From assembly GCF_017888565.1 (NCBI RefSeq), contig NZ_JAGHFX010000058.1, positions 124,001 to 188,000 of the forward strand: a stretch of DNA of 64,000 nucleotides, in the 5' to 3' direction. Below are positions 21,085 through 30,216 of this stretch, piece by piece. The DNA comes from Clostridium sp. GTDB lineage: Bacteria > Bacillota > Clostridia > Clostridiales > Clostridiaceae. The notes beneath the pieces were generated by a model. The model was not told the DNA's origin and searched no databases. It saw only the letters and a list, made by a program, of their open reading frames with translations. Each line of letters starts with the position of its first letter. Position 1 is the first letter of the stretch. Made by a program: the position numbers and the translations under genes.

Positions 21085-21315
21085 GATTAGTTTTTACTGA
21101 TATTATACTATTTATAATCACTCCAATAATTATAAGAAATAAACCTATTTAGGTATAATACCATTTAAAATAATTAAATCAGAAAGAATATTAAAATAAC
21201 TTCTTATGATTGAGTAAATTATTATAGCTACAATTAATTGATTCAGTATCTTTTAAAATATAAATATTATAATTATTCCACAAAATATAAATTTATGTAT
21301 TGTTGGAAAAACACA

Positions 21316-21344
21316 TTGACTTTATTTTAACAAGAGTGTATTAT
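21316..21344 (+). promoter_or_regulatory. Sigma-A promoter of the flavodoxin gene
   Basis: TTGACT (21316-21321), 17-nt spacer, TATTAT (21339-21344). Confidence 0.8.
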
Positions 21345-21355
21345 AAAAATATAAT

Positions 21356-21374
21356 AGTAATGATAATCATTCTC
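21356..21374 (+). promoter_or_regulatory. Fur box at the flavodoxin start site
   Basis: AGTAATGATAATCATTCTC matches the 19-bp Fur consensus GATAATGATAATCATTATC at 16 of 19 positions and lies just after the -10. Fur with iron would block transcription, so the gene should switch on when iron is scarce. Confidence 0.85.
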
Positions 21375-21400
21375 AAATAATGAAGAAAGAGGGAAGATAT

Positions 21401-21820
21401 ATGAAAATTATTTATTGGAGTGGTACAGGAAATACTGAAGCAATGGCAAAATTAATTTTAGAAGGAGTTAAAGAGTCTGGAGCAATAGGAGAACTAATAA
21501 ACATATCAACAACTGATGCGGATTCAATAGCAGATGAAGAAGTAGTTATTTTAGGTTGCCCTTCTATGGGAGATGAAGAATTAGAAGAAGGCGAATTCTT
21601 ACCATTTTTAGAATTAATAGAGAATGACTTAAGAGATAAAAAAGTAGCGCTATTTGGCTCATATGGATGGGGATCTGGTGAGTGGATGGAGAAGTTTGAA
21701 GAAAAGATTAAAGATTTAGGAGCTACTTTGCCATTAGAGTCTTTAATTGTTAATTATACGCCAGAAGGTGAAGATGAAGATAGATGCAGAGAGTATGGGA
21801 AAAAAATAGCTGCATTATAA
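21401..21820 (+). CDS. Flavodoxin, 139 aa
   Basis: Small FMN electron carrier that can replace ferredoxin under iron limitation. The phosphate-binding loop WSGTGNTEAMAKLI is at the N-terminus, and the isoalloxazine-side loops (VILGCPSMGDEELEE; FGSYGWGSGEWMEKF) are in place. Length is typical of short-chain flavodoxins. The ATG at 21401 follows GAGGGA; the in-frame ATG seven codons earlier lies before that site and is not used. The upstream Fur box supports an iron-starvation role. It is a single-gene unit with its own terminator. Confidence 0.95.
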   Translation: MKIIYWSGTGNTEAMAKLILEGVKESGAIGELINISTTDADSIADEEVVILGCPSMGDEELEEGEFLPFLELIENDLRDKKVALFGSYGWGSGEWMEKFEEKIKDLGATLPLESLIVNYTPEGEDEDRCREYGKKIAAL

Positions 21821-21913
21821 TATAAAATAAATATTTAAAGATAATTGTATATATTTAAAATTAATATATAAACATTTTTCTCATTAATAAAATAAATTGT
21901 TTAATAACCCCTA

Positions 21914-21955
21914 AAATAAAGAATCCTAATTATATTTGGATTCTTTATTTTTTAT
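21914..21955 (+). terminator. Intrinsic terminator of the flavodoxin gene
   Basis: AAATAAAGAATCC/GGATTCTTTATTT perfect 13-bp stem and T-run. Confidence 0.9.
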
Positions 21956-22075
21956 TAAATTAAAAATTTTGCTATGTAAATATATTTAAAATATTGGAAT
22001 ATAAATTTTCAAAAATTCACTTGAAAATATAGGACAAGAGTTTGAACAAAACTACAATAAATGAAAAAAGTTCCA

Positions 22076-22112
22076 TGAAATCGTTGACTGAATGTTTTAT
22101 TTTATATATAAT
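22076..22112 (+). promoter_or_regulatory. Promoter of the first GH84 gene with overlapping cre box
   Basis: -35 TTGACT (22084-22089), 17-nt spacer, -10 TATAAT (22107-22112). The -35 is part of TGAAATCGTTGACT (22076-22089), a cre box with only the last base off consensus. CcpA would compete directly with RNA polymerase. Confidence 0.82.
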
Positions 22113-22143
22113 GTAAAAGTAAGTTAAAATATGTTAAATTTTA

Positions 22144-22209
22144 GCGTGTAATCTAATTTAATTTAGAGCATTAGCTGGGAAGGGTAAGTGTACCTTTTCC
22201 AGTTTTTTT
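22144..22209 (+). promoter_or_regulatory. Conserved leader RNA element plus terminator (attenuator) of GH84 gene 1
   Basis: GCGTGTAATCTAATT and TTTAGAGCATTAGCTG (22144-22177) recur, at the same distance from the -10, before the second GH84 gene. They run straight into a 14-bp terminator stem, AGCTGGGAAGGGTA/TACCTTTTCCAGTT, with a 4-nt loop and a T-run (22173-22209), about 100 nt before the start codon. CTAAT and ATTAG inside the element can pair and would compete with the base of the terminator. It matches no riboswitch class I know. Confidence 0.7.
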
Positions 22210-22309
22210 ATTGTTAATATTGATAATTTAATAGGATTAACAATTATTTAATTGCTTAATATATATTAAATTACATTATTATATATTTTAAATTAAGGGG
22301 GATCAGATA

Positions 22310-25300
22310 GTGAGACTAAAAAGCAAAAAATTAAAAAGGCTAATAGCAAAGACTATGATGGTAATTATGTTATTTACATTATTACCCAATGTATTTACAT
22401 TAAAGGCTAAAGCTTTAGACGGAAATGAGGCAAAAAGTGAAGGGTATGAGATATATCCAATTCCTCAAAGTATTGAATATGGTGATGGTAATATAAATTT
22501 TCAAAATAAGGCAAATGTTATATTTGAAGATGGAATTGATGATGCAACTAAAAATAGGTTGTTTGAAGTATTGAATATTAAAGGTATTTCATACGAAGTA
22601 GGTACTGAAATAAAAAGTGATCAAACAAATTTTTTAGTAGGAATAAATAATTCTAAAGGTATTGTAGATAATTATTTTAATAATAAAAATTTAGGTGATG
22701 ATGCTCATTTTGAGAAAATAGATTCTCATATAGTGTCAGTAGATGATAATGTAATTGCAGTATTAGGTAAAGATACTGACTCAGCATTTTATGGGCTTAC
22801 ATCATTAAAATTAATATTTAAACAAATAGAAGGAAATGAAATAAGAGAATTATTAATTAAAGATTATTCAGATGGACATTGGAGAGGGTTTATAGAAGGA
22901 TATTATGGTATTCCTTGGAGTAATGAAAATCGTATGGATTTAATGAAGTTTGGTGGAGACTTTAAGATGAATGCATATATTTTTGCTCCGAAAGACGATG
23001 AATATCATAGCCTTAAATGGAGAGAGCCATATCCAGCAGAGAAGCTAGAAGAACTTAGACAATTAGCCGAGGTTGGAGCAAAAACAAAAAATAAATTTAT
23101 ATGGACAATTCACCCATTCTTAAAGGATGGAATGAAGTTCGATACTGATGAGAACTATCAAAGTGATTTATCAAAGATTATTGCAAAGTTTGAACAATTA
23201 TACAGTATAGGTGTTCGTCAATTTGGAGTACTTGCTGATGATGCTGAAGGAGAAGCAAAAGATCAAGTAAGACTTATGAATGATCTAGAACAATGGAGAT
23301 TATCAAAAGGTGATGTATATAGTTTCATTTTTGTTCCTAAGGTATATACAAAAGAGTCAGCAGGTGGAGATGTTAATAATGAATATTTAAGAACAATTTC
23401 TGGAATGCCTGAAAGTACTGAAATATTATGGACAGGTGATACTATACTTGGATATGTAAAGCAAGATAGCTTCGATTTCTTTAAAGAAGCAGTAGGAAGA
23501 GAACCTTTCATGTGGTTAAACTGGCCTGTAAATGATATTAATAATAGTCGTTTACTAATGGGTAAAGGTGAAATGTTAGATAAGGATGTTACAAACTTTA
23601 GAGGAATTGTAACTAATCCAATGCAAGAGGCACAAGCTTCAAAGGTATCTTTATTTGCAATTGCAGACTATGGTTGGAATCATGCAAGTTTTGATATGGA
23701 CAAGAGTTGGGAAGATTCATTTAAATATATTGAACCAGATGCAACTGAAGAATTGCACACATTTGCAAAACATATGAGTGATCCTGCTCCAACTTGGCAT
23801 GGATTAACATTAGAGGAATCAGAAGAATTAAGACCAATAATTCAAGATTTTACAAAGAAGTTATTTAGAAAAGAATCAATAGTAGAAGATAGTAAGATTG
23901 TTTTAGCAGAATATCAAGAGATTTTAGATGCAACTAATAACTTTGCACAAAAATCTAAAAATGAATTGATGAAAAATGAAATAAAGGCATGGGTTGACTC
24001 TCTAAGAGATTTATCTGAATCAACAATTGCATACGTTAATGCAGCACTTGCTTTAGAAGAAGGTAACTATGAAGAAGCTGTTAAGTATTATAGCTTAGGT
24101 GAAAGTGAATATACTTCTTCAAGAAGTTATAGAGTTCAAGGAATTAATGGACAAATTAGACCAGAACCAGGTAGTAGACACTTATTACCATTTGCGAAGG
24201 ATTTATCAAGAATAATTAGTGAAAAAATGGCTCAAGTAGTTAATCCAGATAGTAACAAGCTAACATTATTCCCTTATACCAATATGGGATACAACTTATA
24301 TTGGGGACATGTTCAAAATATAGTTGATGGAGACAATGCTAGATTATCAACTATGTGGATTCGTAGAGCTGCTAATGAAGATGACTATGTTGCTTTAGAA
24401 TTAAACGAAGTAACAGAGGTTAACAGCATTACATTTGAACAAGGTGAGCCAGGTGCTGGAGATAAATTTAACTTTGTTAAATTCCAATCTTCAATGGATG
24501 GAGAAAATTGGACCGATATAGATGGTGTTGCATATGGACCAGAAAAAGAAAAAATAGTTGTAGAAAACCTTAAAGTAAAAGCTAAATATGTAAGAGTTGT
24601 TCCAACAGGAGAAATCAAAAGTAACTGGATATCAGTTCGTGAATTCTCAATTAATAAAGAAGATGAGAGCAATTTATTTAGAGATGTTTATACAAATATA
24701 GAAGCTTTATCTAACAATAAAGTTAATATATTACCAGAAACAGCTATACTTGAAAATATAAATGATATTACATTAGCAGAAAATGAATATGTTGGTATTA
24801 AGTTAAACAAAATAAAAGAATTAAAAAATATTGTTGCTGAATACTCAAATAAAGATAATTTAACTTTAGAAACATCAATCAATGGGATTGAATGGACAGC
24901 TGTAGAAGACTTAAGTTCTAGTGTAAATGCACGTTATATTCGTATTATTAATAAAGGTAAAGAGTCAGTTAAAACTAATATTACAAAGTTAGAAATAGAA
25001 AATACAACTAATGATGTAACATTTGATGTTAGACCTGCAGCAGAAGCTAAGTTTGAACCAACTAATTTAATAGATGGCAAATTAAACACAGCATTTAAAC
25101 CTAATGTAAATGCGCCTAAAACAGGTCATTTAACATATTATATTTCTGATAACACAGAAATCAAGAAATTTACTGTATTACAAGATCCAACTACATTATC
25201 AAATGCAGCAGTATCTATAAGAACTGAAAATGGATGGAATAATATAGGGGAACTAAGTAAGAGTGTTAATGTATTTAATACATCACAATTCCAAAATGTA

Positions 25301-25840
25301 TTTGAAATAAAAATAGAATGGGATGGAATGGCTCCAACTCTAAATGAAATTGGAGTTTCAACAGTTGAAGAAAGTGTGAGTGTTAACAGAGAAGCATTGA
25401 TAGAAGCAATAGAAAAAGCAGAAAGTATGCTGAACTCAGATAAATACACTGAAGAATCAATAGCTAACCTAAAAGAAGTGCTAAATGCAGCAAAAGAAGT
25501 TATGATAAATGAAGATGCTACTCAAGAAGATATAGATAGAGCAGTAGAAGATTTAAACAAAGCAATATCTTCTTTAGTTGAAAAACCATCAGTTCCAGGT
25601 GAAGAAGAAAATCCTGGAGAGGATGGAAAACCAGGTGAAGATAATTCAGATAATGATAGTAATCAAGGGGAAGGTAGTAAACCACTTCCTCCAACAGATG
25701 ACGAAAATAGTAGTTCAGGAAAAGGTGATGGAAATTTACCTAATACAGGAGGAACATCACCAGTTATGGTTCTAGCAATTGGAGGAATTATTTTAATAGC
25801 TGGAGTAATAACATTGAGAAAAAAAGCTACAAATAATTAG
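22310..25840 (+). CDS. Cell-wall-anchored GH84 N-acetylhexosaminidase (NagH-like), 1176 aa
   Basis: Secreted family 84 glycosidase, the group of clostridial mu-toxin/hyaluronidases and NagJ-type beta-N-acetylglucosaminidases, acting on GlcNAc-containing host glycans by substrate-assisted catalysis. Signal peptide 1-36. N-terminal GH20b-like domain about 45-180. GH84 core about 190-480 with RGFIEGYYGIPW and the catalytic Asp pair in GVLADDAEG (about 307-309). A helical linker follows, a CBM32/F5-8C-type domain about 660-785, one or two weaker sandwich domains, a FIVAR-type helical module about 1025-1095, a charged spacer, and LPNTG at about 1142 followed by a membrane helix and RKKATNN. The start is GTG with AAGGGGGA seven nt upstream; no ATG gives a better signal peptide. 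Substrate specificity is not readable. It shares its promoter and leader type with the next gene. Confidence 0.92.
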   Translation: MRLKSKKLKRLIAKTMMVIMLFTLLPNVFTLKAKALDGNEAKSEGYEIYPIPQSIEYGDGNINFQNKANVIFEDGIDDATKNRLFEVLNIKGISYEVGTEIKSDQTNFLVGINNSKGIVDNYFNNKNLGDDAHFEKIDSHIVSVDDNVIAVLGKDTDSAFYGLTSLKLIFKQIEGNEIRELLIKDYSDGHWRGFIEGYYGIPWSNENRMDLMKFGGDFKMNAYIFAPKDDEYHSLKWREPYPAEKLEELRQLAEVGAKTKNKFIWTIHPFLKDGMKFDTDENYQSDLSKIIAKFEQLYSIGVRQFGVLADDAEGEAKDQVRLMNDLEQWRLSKGDVYSFIFVPKVYTKESAGGDVNNEYLRTISGMPESTEILWTGDTILGYVKQDSFDFFKEAVGREPFMWLNWPVNDINNSRLLMGKGEMLDKDVTNFRGIVTNPMQEAQASKVSLFAIADYGWNHASFDMDKSWEDSFKYIEPDATEELHTFAKHMSDPAPTWHGLTLEESEELRPIIQDFTKKLFRKESIVEDSKIVLAEYQEILDATNNFAQKSKNELMKNEIKAWVDSLRDLSESTIAYVNAALALEEGNYEEAVKYYSLGESEYTSSRSYRVQGINGQIRPEPGSRHLLPFAKDLSRIISEKMAQVVNPDSNKLTLFPYTNMGYNLYWGHVQNIVDGDNARLSTMWIRRAANEDDYVALELNEVTEVNSITFEQGEPGAGDKFNFVKFQSSMDGENWTDIDGVAYGPEKEKIVVENLKVKAKYVRVVPTGEIKSNWISVREFSINKEDESNLFRDVYTNIEALSNNKVNILPETAILENINDITLAENEYVGIKLNKIKELKNIVAEYSNKDNLTLETSINGIEWTAVEDLSSSVNARYIRIINKGKESVKTNITKLEIENTTNDVTFDVRPAAEAKFEPTNLIDGKLNTAFKPNVNAPKTGHLTYYISDNTEIKKFTVLQDPTTLSNAAVSIRTENGWNNIGELSKSVNVFNTSQFQNVFEIKIEWDGMAPTLNEIGVSTVEESVSVNREALIEAIEKAESMLNSDKYTEESIANLKEVLNAAKEVMINEDATQEDIDRAVEDLNKAISSLVEKPSVPGEEENPGEDGKPGEDNSDNDSNQGEGSKPLPPTDDENSSSGKGDGNLPNTGGTSPVMVLAIGGIILIAGVITLRKKATNN

Positions 25841-25890
25841 ATAAAACTTTTTTTAATGAAGTCTGTTTAATTAAGAAAAAATAATTTTTT

Positions 25891-25934
25891 AGAAAAGAGT
25901 AATAACAACTTTTATGGTTATTACTCTTTTTTCT
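25891..25934 (+). terminator. Terminator after GH84 gene 1
   Basis: AAAAGAGTAATAAC/GGTTATTACTCTTTT stem with nine-base loop and T-run. Each GH84 gene is thus its own unit. Confidence 0.9.
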
Positions 25935-26024
25935 TTATAATGATATATTACATTATTTCACTATTATAATGAGCTTATAATATTATTAGCATAGATAAAT
26001 TAACATAATTATGAAAAAAATACA

Positions 26025-26061
26025 TGAAAGCGTTGACAAGTTGGATGAATGTATATATACT
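26025..26061 (+). promoter_or_regulatory. Promoter of the second GH84 gene with overlapping cre box
   Basis: -35 TTGACA (26033-26038), 17-nt spacer, -10 TATACT (26056-26061). TGAAAGCGTTGACA (26025-26038) is a full cre match that contains the -35. Confidence 0.85.
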
Positions 26062-26092
26062 GTAAATGAAAGTTAAATTATGTTTATTTTTG

Positions 26093-26200
26093 GCGTGTAA
26101 TCTAATTAAGTTTAGAGCATTAGCTGTGATAAAAATGTTTTGTTTATAATTATTATTTTGGTTGTAAATAAAATATCTTTTTATTGCAGCTTTTATTATT
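26093..26200 (+). promoter_or_regulatory. Conserved leader RNA element plus long hairpin of GH84 gene 2
   Basis: The same GCGTGTAATCTAATT and TTTAGAGCATTAGCTG element (26093-26126) starts 31 nt after the -10, exactly as in gene 1. It again runs into a 14-bp stem, here AGCTGTGATAAAAA/TTTTTATTGCAGCT (26122-26135/26178-26191). The 42-nt loop can itself pair (TTTTGTTTATAA with TTGTAAATAAAA), and TTTATTATTTT follows. The terminator function is weaker than in gene 1 but the arrangement is the same. Confidence 0.65.
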
Positions 26201-26245
26201 TTAATATAAAAATTTATAACAAAATACAAATGAAAGAGGGATAAA

Positions 26246-29200
26246 ATGTTAAAAGCAAAATTAAATTCTATTCTAGCAAAGGTAGTTGTAGCATCATTTA
26301 TATTTACAACAACTCCAACAACAGTTTTTGCAGATATGCTTAACGATCAAGGTAAGCAAATAGTTAAATTAAAAGTTGAAGCACCAAGGGTAAGCCCAAC
26401 ACCACAATTACTAGAATCATCAGGAGAAGGAGTAGTTTTATCTAATAAAGTAAACATAATTGGACAAGATAAGGCAGACAAAGATGCTGTAAGAGAACTA
26501 ATGGAATTTTTAAAAAAGTTAGGTCTTGAAGTAAATAATGAGTTTAGTGATGAATCAACAACGATAATAATCGGTGAAGATGATGATAACATAGAGGAAA
26601 TGAATAAATTCTTATCTGAAATTAATAAAGAAGGTGCAGAGTCCATTTCAGTTAATGAAGGATATGTACTTGCTGCAAACCCAAATAAAAATGGGGCTAT
26701 GACAATAGCTATAGAAGGTACTGATGAAGTTGGTACTTACTATGGAGTTAAAACTTTAAAGGAATTAGTGCTTAAAGAAAACAATCAAAATGTTATGCCT
26801 GAGGTTTATGTAAATGATTACCCAACTCAACATGTAAGAGCTATAGTTGAAGGGTTCTATGGAAATCCTTGGACACATCAAGATAGATTAGATCAATTTA
26901 GGTTTTATGGAGACAATAAATTAAATATGTATATATATGCTCCAAAGGATGATCCATATCATAGAGATAAATGGAGAGATCCATATCCACAAGAAGAAAT
27001 GGCAAGAATGCAAGAACTTATTAATACAGCTGCTGAAAATAAAGTTGATTTTGTATTTGCAATTTCTCCAGGTAAGGATATAGACATAAATTCAGAAGCA
27101 GATTATCAGGCACTTGTTGATAAGTGTGAGTCATTATATAACATGGGAGTTAGAAGTTTTTCTATCCTTTGGGATGATATATTTACAGATGATGGAGCAG
27201 GACAAGCTGCTATAATGAATAGATTTAATAAAGAATTTGTTAAGGCAAAAGGTGATGTTAAGCCGTTAATAACAGTTCCAACTCAATATTGGGGAACTTC
27301 AATGTTCACTGATGGACAAGTTAAACCTTATACAAAAGGATTTGCAGAAAATCTAGATACTGATATTGAAGTTATGTGGACTGGCGAAAATGTTATGTCT
27401 GAAACAGTAACTTTAGATGATGCAGAAAAAGTAAATAATTTATACAATAGAAAAATGCTTTTATGGTGGAATTATCCTGTTAGTGACTATAGAGTTGATA
27501 AGTTAGCTTTAGGACCAATATATAATTTAGGAAATGATTTAGATAGTAAAATTGGTGGATTTATTATGAATCCAATGGAGTTTGCAGAAGCATCAAAAAT
27601 AACTCTTCATACAGGGGCTGATTATGCTTGGAACACTGCAGCTTATAACCATGATAAAGCTTGGGATAATGCAATTTCAGATTTAGTTGGAGAAGAATTA
27701 AAAGAAAGCTTTAAAAAGTTTGCTGATCATAGTACAAGACTTGATACTGGTAGAGAAGATGCGCCAGAAATGAGGGCTATAATGGATTCTTTCTGGAATA
27801 AGGTTGATAATAAACAAATTCCAGCTACAGAACTTGAGAGTTTAAAATCAGGATTTGAAGCAATAAAATCAGCAGTATCAGAAACTCAATCTAAGTTATA
27901 TGCTGAAATGCTTGAAGAAGTAGCTCCACAACTTGAAAAACTTACTAATTATGCAGATGCAGCCTCTACAGCAGCAGATATGGTCATAGCAATGTTAAAA
28001 GGTGATAGTAAGCTATGGTGGGAATTAAAATCAAAGCTTTCTTTACAAATTGAAGTATTAGATGCATCAAAGGCAATAATATCTGAAAAGGTATTAGATG
28101 ACTTTATTAAACAAGCTAATATAAAGACAGACAATATGTATTTTGATGGTGTATTAAAGGAAGAAGTGAAAGCTTATAATTATCAAGCAACAACATCTGA
28201 TAATCTTTCACCACTAAAGTTTGATGAATGGTATAATGCTAAATCACCTTACGAACTTTCAAATATGTTTGATGGTAAACTAGATACTGCTTATAGATCA
28301 TCAGGAAATATTAAATCTGGAGATGAAGTAATAGTAGATTTAGGACAAGAAGAATATATTGAAAATATTTATATATTAATGGGAAGAACTTCAGAAGATA
28401 ATATGATTATGAATGGAAATCTTCAAATATCTAATGATGGAGTTGAATGGAAAACTGTAGTTGAAGGAAATACATTTAGAGAAGTATTTGAAGATGAAAT
28501 TAATGAGAAGGCTAGATATATTAAATATGTAGCAACAGAAGATCAAGAAAATCAATTATTCATAAGAGAGTTTATGGTAAATAAGAATACTAATAGCGGA
28601 GTTAAATCTAGCGTAGATACTAAGCTTTCTTATAGAAAGAGTATAGCTGATAAAAATGAAATCAATTCAGTTGTTGCAGAGGAAAAAGTTAAGTTAAAAA
28701 CTGGAGATACAGTTGAATTAGAGCTTCCAGAATTTAAGTTTATTACTGGAGTTAATGTAAATGGCAATGTAAATGGTAATGTTGAATATACAATAAATGG
28801 AATTGATTGGATTAAGCTAGGAGATAGTGAAACAATAAAATTAGATAAAGCACAAGTTGTAAAAGCAGTTAGATTTGTGGCAAATGAAAATAAAACAGTA
28901 AAGAATTTTAGCATGGATGTAGTGATTGAAGGAAGAGGAAGTCAATCAATTGAAACAAATAGAAAGGGTAGCGGAAATTATACAGATTTAAATGCTATTG
29001 TTGATGGAGACTTAGATTCAAGCTTTATTTCATCAGGTGCATTAAAAATTGGGGACTATTTCACTTTAGATTTAGGAGAAGTAACTAATGTAAGAAATAT
29101 TCAAATTATTGGGGATAGATCATTTGGTGGAGATAGAATCCGTGATGGTAAAGTTGAATATTCATTAGATGGAACAAATTGGACAGAAATATATACTGGT

Positions 29201-30133
29201 GGGATTTCTGAGCAATTTAGAATGCATGATTTAGATTTCAATGCTAAATATGTAAGAGTTACTGCAACAAAGGGTACTGATTCATGGGTTAGAATGTCTG
29301 ATTTCTCAGTTAATTCACCAGAAGCAGAGGTTATATTTGAATCAACTGCTAAACCATCTGACGATAATCATAGATTACCTAATTTAATGGATAACAATAT
29401 TCAAACTTCATATATACCATCTAGAGATCTTGCTAGTGGAGATAAGTTAGTTTACAACATATTTGATGGTGCTTTAGTAAATAAAGTTGAAATATTCCAA
29501 AGTGAAAAAACTATATCTAATGCTAAAGTTATTGCTAGAACATCAGATGATAGAAGAATAGAGCTTGGAACATTAGACAAAGGTTACAATATGTTTAATA
29601 TGGAAAAGGCAGAAGAAGTTATATCGATAACTCTAGAATTCCAAGAAGGATCTGGAAGGCCAGAAATATATGAAATAGTAACTGAAAACTTTAGTTTAGA
29701 AGCTATAAAAGAAGTTGCAAAAGCTAATTTAGCAAAGGCAAAAGAGTTATTAACAAACACTGAAGGTAAATCAAATGAAGTTATAGAAGCTTTAAAGGTA
29801 GCAGTAACTGAAGTTGAAACATTATTAATAGATGGTGGATCTAGAGAAGAAATATTCTTATCAAATAAAAAACTTGAATCTGCAATAAAAGATTTTACAG
29901 ATTATACTGAAGAATCTAAGCCAAATGAAAAACCAGAAGTTAAACCAGAAGAAAAGCCAGAAGAAAAGCCAGAAAATGGTGGTGGAGATACATCAAATGG
30001 TACAGAAGAGGATAAAAATAATAAACCAGGCAAGCTTCCTCAAACAGGTGGGCCATCAGGATTATCAACAATGCTTTTAGGAATTACATCACTACTTGGT
30101 GGAGTAGCAGTTTATAAAAGAAGAAGAAAATAA
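26246..30133 (+). CDS. Cell-wall-anchored GH84 hyaluronidase/hexosaminidase (NagH/NagJ-like), 1295 aa
   Basis: Second secreted GH84 enzyme. Signal peptide 1-30 (cleavage probably after VFA). N-terminal domain about 45-190, GH84 core about 195-490 with RAIVEGFYGNPWTHQDR and the catalytic pair in ILWDDIF (about 310-311). Helical region about 500-640. At least two CBM32/F5-8C-type domains lie at about 650-782 and about 905-1025, each with DGDLDSSF- or DGKLDTAY-type calcium/ligand loops. A third sandwich is at about 1030-1140, then a helical module, a Pro/Glu/Lys-rich wall spacer with PEEKPEEKPE, and LPQTGG near 1264 with a membrane helix and YKRRRK. RBS AAAGAGGG. It is more canonical than its upstream paralogue in active site and CBM content. 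Target: N-acetylglucosaminyl bonds of host mucin, glycoproteins or hyaluronan (family knowledge). Confidence 0.93.
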   Translation: MLKAKLNSILAKVVVASFIFTTTPTTVFADMLNDQGKQIVKLKVEAPRVSPTPQLLESSGEGVVLSNKVNIIGQDKADKDAVRELMEFLKKLGLEVNNEFSDESTTIIIGEDDDNIEEMNKFLSEINKEGAESISVNEGYVLAANPNKNGAMTIAIEGTDEVGTYYGVKTLKELVLKENNQNVMPEVYVNDYPTQHVRAIVEGFYGNPWTHQDRLDQFRFYGDNKLNMYIYAPKDDPYHRDKWRDPYPQEEMARMQELINTAAENKVDFVFAISPGKDIDINSEADYQALVDKCESLYNMGVRSFSILWDDIFTDDGAGQAAIMNRFNKEFVKAKGDVKPLITVPTQYWGTSMFTDGQVKPYTKGFAENLDTDIEVMWTGENVMSETVTLDDAEKVNNLYNRKMLLWWNYPVSDYRVDKLALGPIYNLGNDLDSKIGGFIMNPMEFAEASKITLHTGADYAWNTAAYNHDKAWDNAISDLVGEELKESFKKFADHSTRLDTGREDAPEMRAIMDSFWNKVDNKQIPATELESLKSGFEAIKSAVSETQSKLYAEMLEEVAPQLEKLTNYADAASTAADMVIAMLKGDSKLWWELKSKLSLQIEVLDASKAIISEKVLDDFIKQANIKTDNMYFDGVLKEEVKAYNYQATTSDNLSPLKFDEWYNAKSPYELSNMFDGKLDTAYRSSGNIKSGDEVIVDLGQEEYIENIYILMGRTSEDNMIMNGNLQISNDGVEWKTVVEGNTFREVFEDEINEKARYIKYVATEDQENQLFIREFMVNKNTNSGVKSSVDTKLSYRKSIADKNEINSVVAEEKVKLKTGDTVELELPEFKFITGVNVNGNVNGNVEYTINGIDWIKLGDSETIKLDKAQVVKAVRFVANENKTVKNFSMDVVIEGRGSQSIETNRKGSGNYTDLNAIVDGDLDSSFISSGALKIGDYFTLDLGEVTNVRNIQIIGDRSFGGDRIRDGKVEYSLDGTNWTEIYTGGISEQFRMHDLDFNAKYVRVTATKGTDSWVRMSDFSVNSPEAEVIFESTAKPSDDNHRLPNLMDNNIQTSYIPSRDLASGDKLVYNIFDGALVNKVEIFQSEKTISNAKVIARTSDDRRIELGTLDKGYNMFNMEKAEEVISITLEFQEGSGRPEIYEIVTENFSLEAIKEVAKANLAKAKELLTNTEGKSNEVIEALKVAVTEVETLLIDGGSREEIFLSNKKLESAIKDFTDYTEESKPNEKPEVKPEEKPEEKPENGGGDTSNGTEEDKNNKPGKLPQTGGPSGLSTMLLGITSLLGGVAVYKRRRK

Positions 30134-30170
30134 AAATTTATAAATTAAATAAGAATATAATCTGATATAT

Positions 30171-30216
30171 AAAAAGCTATTATTACATTGCTTCACTTTG
30201 TAATAATAGCTTTTTT
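30171..30216. terminator. Bidirectional terminator overlapping the nucleotidase 3' end
   Basis: AAAAAGCTATTATTACA pairs with TGTAATAATAGCTTTTT. It serves GH84 gene 2 on the plus strand and contains the last codons of the convergent nucleotidase gene. Confidence 0.85.

Noticed and set aside
22040-22310. VirR box search upstream of the GH84 genes (as for some C. perfringens toxin genes)
   Set aside because: No CCCAGTTNTNCAC-type repeats are present. The CCAGTTTTTTT near 22199 is the arm and T-run of the terminator.
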